From: Streptomyces sp. GESEQ-35
GTDB lineage: Bacteria > Actinomycetota > Actinomycetes > Streptomycetales > Streptomycetaceae
Reading direction: 5' to 3'
Assembly: GCF_017948485.1 (NCBI RefSeq)
Contig: NZ_JAFFSX010000001.1
Location: 62,001-126,000 of the forward strand
DNA length: 64,000 nt
The notes under the pieces were generated by a model. The model was given only the letters and a program-made list of their open reading frames with translations. It was not told the DNA's origin and made no database searches. Below are positions 60,235-64,000 of this stretch, in pieces. The translations under genes were made by a program, and so were the position numbers. Numbering within the stretch: position 1 is the stretch's first letter; every line of letters starts with the position of its first letter.

Positions 60235-61341
60235 ATGGCCTTGTCCAAGCAGGAGTTGTTTGACCGGATCCGCCGGGACAGCTGGCAGCGGAAGCTGTCG
60301 ATCCGGGCGTTGTCGCGGAAGTACGGCGTTCACCGGCGTCTGGTGCGGGAGGCGCTGGCCTCGCCGGTGGCGAAGCCGCGCAAACAGCGGCACACGGCCA
60401 AGCGGATCGGTACGCGGCTGGAGGAGGGGTTCGGGGTCACGCTCCCGTACACCACGGTGCACGACTTCGTCACCGCCCGCCGCCGGGCGATCGCCGCGGA
60501 GGAAGGGGCGCCGGTCGAGGGTTATTTGACCCGGCACAACGTGCCCGGCGCGGACGCCGAGGTCGACTTCGGAGAGGTCTGGATCGATCTGGCCGGGGAG
60601 CGGGTGAAGTGCTTCCTGTTTGCGTTCCGCCTGGCCTACTCGGGCCGGTCGGTGCACCGTATTTCCCGATCGTGCGGGCAGCAGGCGTTCTTCGAGGGGC
60701 ACGTCCATGCCCTGCGGGTGCTGGGCGAAGTACCAGCGGGCCAGGTGCGCTACGACAACCTCACGCCGGCGGTCCGCAAGGTCGTCTTCCGCAGCCGGCT
60801 GCGGGAGGAGGACCCCAAGTGGACGGCGCTGCGGGAGTTCTACGGATTCACCGCGTTCTACTGCGAGCCGGGACTCCGCGGGGCCCATGAGAAGGGAGGG
60901 GTGGAGGGCCAGGTCGGCTACTTCCGCCGCAACTACCTCACGCCGGTTCCGCGGGTGGAGACGCTGGAGGAACTCAACTGCCGGATCGCCGAGTTCGAGG
61001 AGCGTGAAACGGGCCGCCGCATCGGATCGCGGATCCGGACGATTGGCCAGGACTTCGCCCGGGAGGCTCAGCATCTGCTGCCGCTGCCCGCCGAACCCTT
61101 CGAGACGGCAATGACCTTTGAGCCCCGGGTCGACCGCCGCGGAGCGCTGCGAGAAGTTGAGCAGGATCTTCGACGCCTGGTCGCTGTACGGGTGTTCCCC
61201 GTGTCGGCACGGGCGACGGCACCAACCACGCCGACACCCGCGACCAGCACAGAAGCAGCGGTACCTGGCCAGACATCCGCCACAGCCGAAAGCACGGCCG
61301 CGCCGCGACGATGCGCGGAGTCAGTGTCTCGCTGGGGCTGA
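60235..61341 (+). pseudogene. IS21-family IstA transposase, internally deleted and truncated
   Basis: The N-terminal helix-turn-helix (KLSIRALSRKYGVHRRLVRE) and the catalytic core (GADAEVDFGEVWIDLAGERV with the first Asp; RYDNLTPAVRKVVFRSRLRE; GAHEKGGVEGQVGYFRRNYL with the Glu) are recognisable as IstA. A stretch of about 30-40 residues normally found after the helix-turn-helix is missing (SPVAKPRKQRHTAKRI joins directly). After about 61145 the sequence is foreign, so the C-terminal domain and the whole of IstB are absent. Confidence 0.8.
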
Positions 61342-61432
61342 GTACAACGCTGTCGGCGACCGCCTCGAAGAGAGGCAGGCCGTGCTCGACGTCCCCCGCC
61401 ACGTTGCGACACCTATCGCTGCCATGACACCT

Positions 61433-61868
61433 GCGGTCCTTCGGTGCGCGCACCGGCCTGGCACACGCGACCGGCCAGGCAGGGCAACCTCACCAGGCCC
61501 TGGAGATCGCCGAAGACGTGATCACTGACAGGCTCGACGGTACTCCCGACGTGCATCCGGTGATACTCAACGCACGCTTCGAGGCTGCCCTGTGGACCGG
61601 TGCATGCGGCGATTCGGAAGCGGCGGTTACCCAGTTCAACTCACTGCTGGACCACGTCTCCGAATCGTTGGGCCCCGACCACAGCCTCGTGCTGGACTGC
61701 CGCAGTTGCCTCTCTCAACTGACCGGGCAAGGCGATGGCCCCCAACAGCCCTATCGCGACTCGTGGATGAGGCTCCCGATTGGTGATGGCGGACAGCCGA
61801 ACAATCCTGTGAACGACGGCGATATCGGTTCTGGCCGCGATACCGACTCCACCGAGAGCTACCCCTGA
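61433..61868 (+). pseudogene. TPR protein, C-terminal fragment
   Basis: The open frame reads GLAHATGQAGQPHQALEIAE, VHPVILNARFEAALWTGACG and FNSLLDHVSESLGPDHSLVL, two to three tetratricopeptide-like helical pairs as found at the end of actinomycete NB-ARC, kinase-TPR or AfsR-like proteins. The tail after residue about 105 is polar and low in hydrophobics. The start is missing, and the IS21-type remnant lies just upstream. Confidence 0.5.
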
Positions 61869-62130
61869 AGACAATTCCAGTCACGCCACACGATCATCCA
61901 TGCTCGTCAACTGGACGGGCTGCTTCGCGGAGCACGGCCGCGTCCGAGCAGCGAGACAGATGCGAACGTGCGCCCCCACATGCTTCCCCGGCGAACCTCC
62001 AGCGCACAGCAGCGCACCCCGTGCTGGGTAGGAGACGCGACGACAGCAGAAGGCCCCCGGAGCAGGCGTACCGGCTACCAACCGACCTACCCCGAGGGCC
62101 ACTCCCAGCACGACCTGGAAGGAGAAGCAC

Positions 62131-62316
62131 GTGACCGTACCTCCCCGTGAGGCATACCCCACCGGATGCTCAGCACACGGCGCACGCGAGCGGCACACGA
62201 TCGTGATCACCATAACGATCACCATCATCGTGACCGCCTGCGCCGGACTGAGCCCCGAATGGGCAACAGCCATAGCCGCGCTGATCACCACAACGTCTGG
62301 CAGTAGTCAGCCCTAA
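62131..62316 (+). CDS. Small predicted membrane protein, 61 residues
   Basis: GTG 62131 is preceded by an excellent ribosome binding site (GGAAGGAGAAGCAC). The product has one hydrophobic segment (HTIVITITITIIVTACAGLS) followed by a Thr/Ser-rich tail. I do not recognise it. The strong translation signal and membrane helix support a real short gene. Confidence 0.55.
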   Translation: MTVPPREAYPTGCSAHGARERHTIVITITITIIVTACAGLSPEWATAIAALITTTSGSSQP

Positions 62317-62407
62317 TGTGCGAAAACGCCCTCGCGCCGGAGTCCGATGCGGGGGCGTCTCGATGCCCTCTGGAACGGCCCCGTGCAAGCCAGCCGGAAC
62401 ATCGCCG

Positions 62408-62989
62408 CTACCCGACGTCCGGCAACTCCACCTCCGCCAGCACAGGCGGCGCCGCGCTCGACTCCCGCGCAGTCCGGCGCGCATTCTCTCCCCGGAGCAC
62501 CGTCAACCAAGGCCACAAGTCGGGCAGTTGCTGCTCCGAACACGCCAGCCGATGCTCGATCCGGCACCGCTGCGAGCTGTCCGGAGGGCACACCGCGTAC
62601 ACCGTCACCCGCCCATCCGAAAGCCCAATCCACCGATACTCGGCTGGCACCAGATGCGCCAAAACATCCACACCCGGCTCCAACAGCACCCAGTCCTGCT
62701 CCAGCGTCGGCACCCGATCCTGCGGTAGGCCGCAGAACGGGCACGTGAACGTCTGCTTGCCGCCCAACCGCGGCACCTCGTCAGCCCCCATATGTGGAGC
62801 GTGCGTGCCATACGCGCATGCCGCACGGTGCCTATCGGACGGGAAACCTGCGGCCCGGCGGGCAGACCACGGCAGACGAGGTTCGAAGTGGCCGTCCACG
62901 CCCGGCGCGCACCAATAGCAGCGGCCAGACAGGCGCTGTTGACGACGGCCCACCAAGGCCACGGGCAGCATGATCCGCCGCTGCATCAT
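62408..62989 (-). CDS. DUF6083-like cysteine-rich protein
   Basis: The 193-residue protein has cysteine pairs in GRCYWCAPG and TFTCPFCGLPQDRVPTLEQD, followed by WVLLEPGVDVLAHLVPAEYR, RIEHRLACSEQQLPDLWPWL and LRGENARR. This order is familiar from the Streptomyces DUF6083 family (CPxCGLPQDR then DLWPWxTxxREEN). Function unknown; zinc ribbons are likely. The start is uncertain: ATG 62989 gives a natural N-terminus, but the frame is open to 63049. Confidence 0.6.
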   Translation of the reverse strand: MMQRRIMLPVALVGRRQQRLSGRCYWCAPGVDGHFEPRLPWSARRAAGFPSDRHRAACAYGTHAPHMGADEVPRLGGKQTFTCPFCGLPQDRVPTLEQDWVLLEPGVDVLAHLVPAEYRWIGLSDGRVTVYAVCPPDSSQRCRIEHRLACSEQQLPDLWPWLTVLRGENARRTARESSAAPPVLAEVELPDVG

Positions 62990-63205
62990 TTCGCGGAACA
63001 AGCACACCACCGATATTCGCTTGCGCACCAGCGTGGATCGCGAGAGCACGCAGAAACGTGCGCGACTACGAGCGGCTGGTCTCCCACAGCGAGGCCCACA
63101 TCACCTGGACCTTCAGCCCTGTTGACTGCATCTCTGGGTCAGTTGCTCGGGCTGAGTAAATGCGCTTTGCGCCGGAACGGCCATGCCGAAGGAAGATACG
63201 GAAAC

Positions 63206-63457
63206 CTAGTAGATGTCACCACATTCTTGCGCAGACATTACTGGCAAATCATCCGCGATCTCTGCGTTGATGTTGATCGTGCGCTGTTCGTCATCAAGGC
63301 TCGGAGTCTTGAAGAAGCGTGCCAGCCTCCCGCGATCATCACGAATCCACCGCACGCCCTGTCGATCAAGGAAACCGATCGAAACCAGTGAGATTTCCCG
63401 ATCTGGAGCCAGTCGCTTAAAAGACGTCCGATTCGGCCTTTTGTCATTCGAGGTCAC
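63206..63457 (-). CDS. Hypothetical 83-residue protein
   Basis: The frame reads REISLVSIGFLDRQGVRWIR and DDRGRLARFFKTPS, similar in style to the C-terminal strand-rich tail of STAND or TIR-associated Streptomyces proteins. The local GC content is clearly lower than its surroundings, consistent with transferred DNA. It could be a whole small gene or the end of one. Confidence 0.35.
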   Translation of the reverse strand: MTSNDKRPNRTSFKRLAPDREISLVSIGFLDRQGVRWIRDDRGRLARFFKTPSLDDEQRTININAEIADDLPVMSAQECGDIY

Positions 63458-63525
63458 TCGGCTTAATGATCACTTCGGAACAAGGTTTCTTGTCCCCAAG
63501 CACCAAGGTCCGCGCATGTCCCGTG

Positions 63526-64000
63526 GCGCTGGCGCCGCCGAAAGCCGCCCCGGCGCGCCGGGCGGCCGAACGCGACGAGGACGCCGTGACCGGCTGTATC
63601 AGGGAGACCTGGCCCCGGGTGGAAAGACGCTGGGAGACCAGGACGCGTGGCTGTGCTTCGCGGAAGAGTCGGGCCAGATCTCCCTGGCGGGCCTGGTCTG
63701 CCGCAAGGCCGGCCGGCGCGCCCGGCTGATATTCCGGATGCTGGTGCACCACGGCCGCAAAGGCGAGAAAAATGGCTTCCGGGAGAAGGACTTCGCCTCA
63801 TTGCTGGATGTCGCCCACCAGCAACTCGGCGGCAACATCGTGCTGGTCTGGGACGACTACAGCCACCACGTCGACGCCGCCATGCGCGAGCTGATCGAAA
63901 AGCGGCCGTGGCTGGCGGTCTACCGCTTCCCGGCCTACACCCCCGACCTCAACCCGGCCCAGGGCGTGTGGGCGCATCTGAAGAAGAGCCTGGGCAATCT
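63526..64000 (+). pseudogene. IS630-family transposase, degraded, running off the window
   Basis: The first piece (RRAAERDEDAVTGCIRETWP) and a second in another frame (DQDAWLCFAEESGQ, first Asp region altered) join with a deletion to ISLAGLVCRKAGRRARLIFR. Then LGGNIVLVWDDYSHHVDAAM (second Asp) and YTPDLNPAQGVWAHLKKSLG follow (Glu position occupied by Gln). This is the catalytic half of an IS630 transposase. At least one frameshift and the loss of the Glu make it inactive. Confidence 0.7.

Noticed and set aside
1..64000. tRNA or rRNA genes
   Set aside because: I did not find cloverleaf-like sequences with the GGTTCGAATCC-type T arm or any rRNA signature by eye; a tRNA search program would settle this.

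Overview
The window looks like a Streptomyces chromosome (or a close actinomycete). GC content is very high, codon third positions are almost all G or C, GTG starts and ATGA-type gene overlaps are common, and nearly every recognisable protein belongs to a Streptomyces-type family. Two long intact catabolic or biosynthetic blocks sit between stretches full of insertion sequences, truncated genes and frameshifted remnants, which is typical of an accessory region or chromosome arm. All functional calls come from reading the translated sequence; nothing was searched against a database.

Layout. 1-1.2 kb: a cut-off histidine phosphatase and remnants of an SDR and a NlpC/P60 hydrolase. 1.4-6.9 kb: a MmyB-type regulator next to a chimeric broken gene, then a secreted beta-propeller, a metallo-beta-lactamase-fold hydrolase and a carboxylesterase. 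7.4-11.7 kb: a complete IS701-family element (CTAG target duplication) with a passenger gene, and immediately beside it a 1.6-kb transposon-like unit with 112-bp inverted repeats, TGT/ACA ends and a 5-bp target duplication but no transposase, followed by an IS5-type fragment. 11.9-13.7 kb: an NTF2-like protein and a second MmyB-type regulator.

13.9-28.4 kb is the centrepiece: what appears to be an almost complete pathway taking trimethylamine down to glutamate and one-carbon units. Tmm would oxidise trimethylamine to its N-oxide; Tdm (DUF1989 plus GcvT) would demethylate the N-oxide to dimethylamine; a heme-dependent dimethylamine monooxygenase (DmmA-like subunit, ferredoxin-type reductase, heme subunit) would give monomethylamine; GmaS and MgsABC would convert that through gamma-glutamylmethylamide to N-methylglutamate; and a single FAD oxidoreductase would release the last methyl group. 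An Amt transporter and an XRE-cupin regulator precede the block. A nearly identical 38-bp element lies in front of both tdm and the dmm operon. A decaying MFS exporter follows.

29.7-43.1 kb mixes remnants (integrase, IS3, IS630, rve integrase, GNAT, aldo/keto reductase) with intact genes: a Tat-exported amidohydrolase with divergent LysR regulator, a Tat-exported SnoaL-like protein, a large ATP-binding LuxR regulator with a repeat at its start codon, a quinone-oxidoreductase-type enzyme and a frameshifted ScyD-like protein. 43.3-48.0 kb is a flavin operon (two luciferase-like monooxygenases, MarR, FMN reductase, FAD monooxygenase). 48.6-52.4 kb holds two TetR regulators, a PAP2-like membrane protein, a broken DedA gene and an SDR divergent from the second TetR across a very large palindrome. 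52.6-55.3 kb has an IS5-type transposase and small coiled-coil/winged-helix genes. 55.6-59.9 kb is a complete pqqABCDE operon followed by a secreted PQQ-dependent sugar dehydrogenase, ending in a terminator. 60-64 kb returns to IS21, TPR and IS630 fragments.
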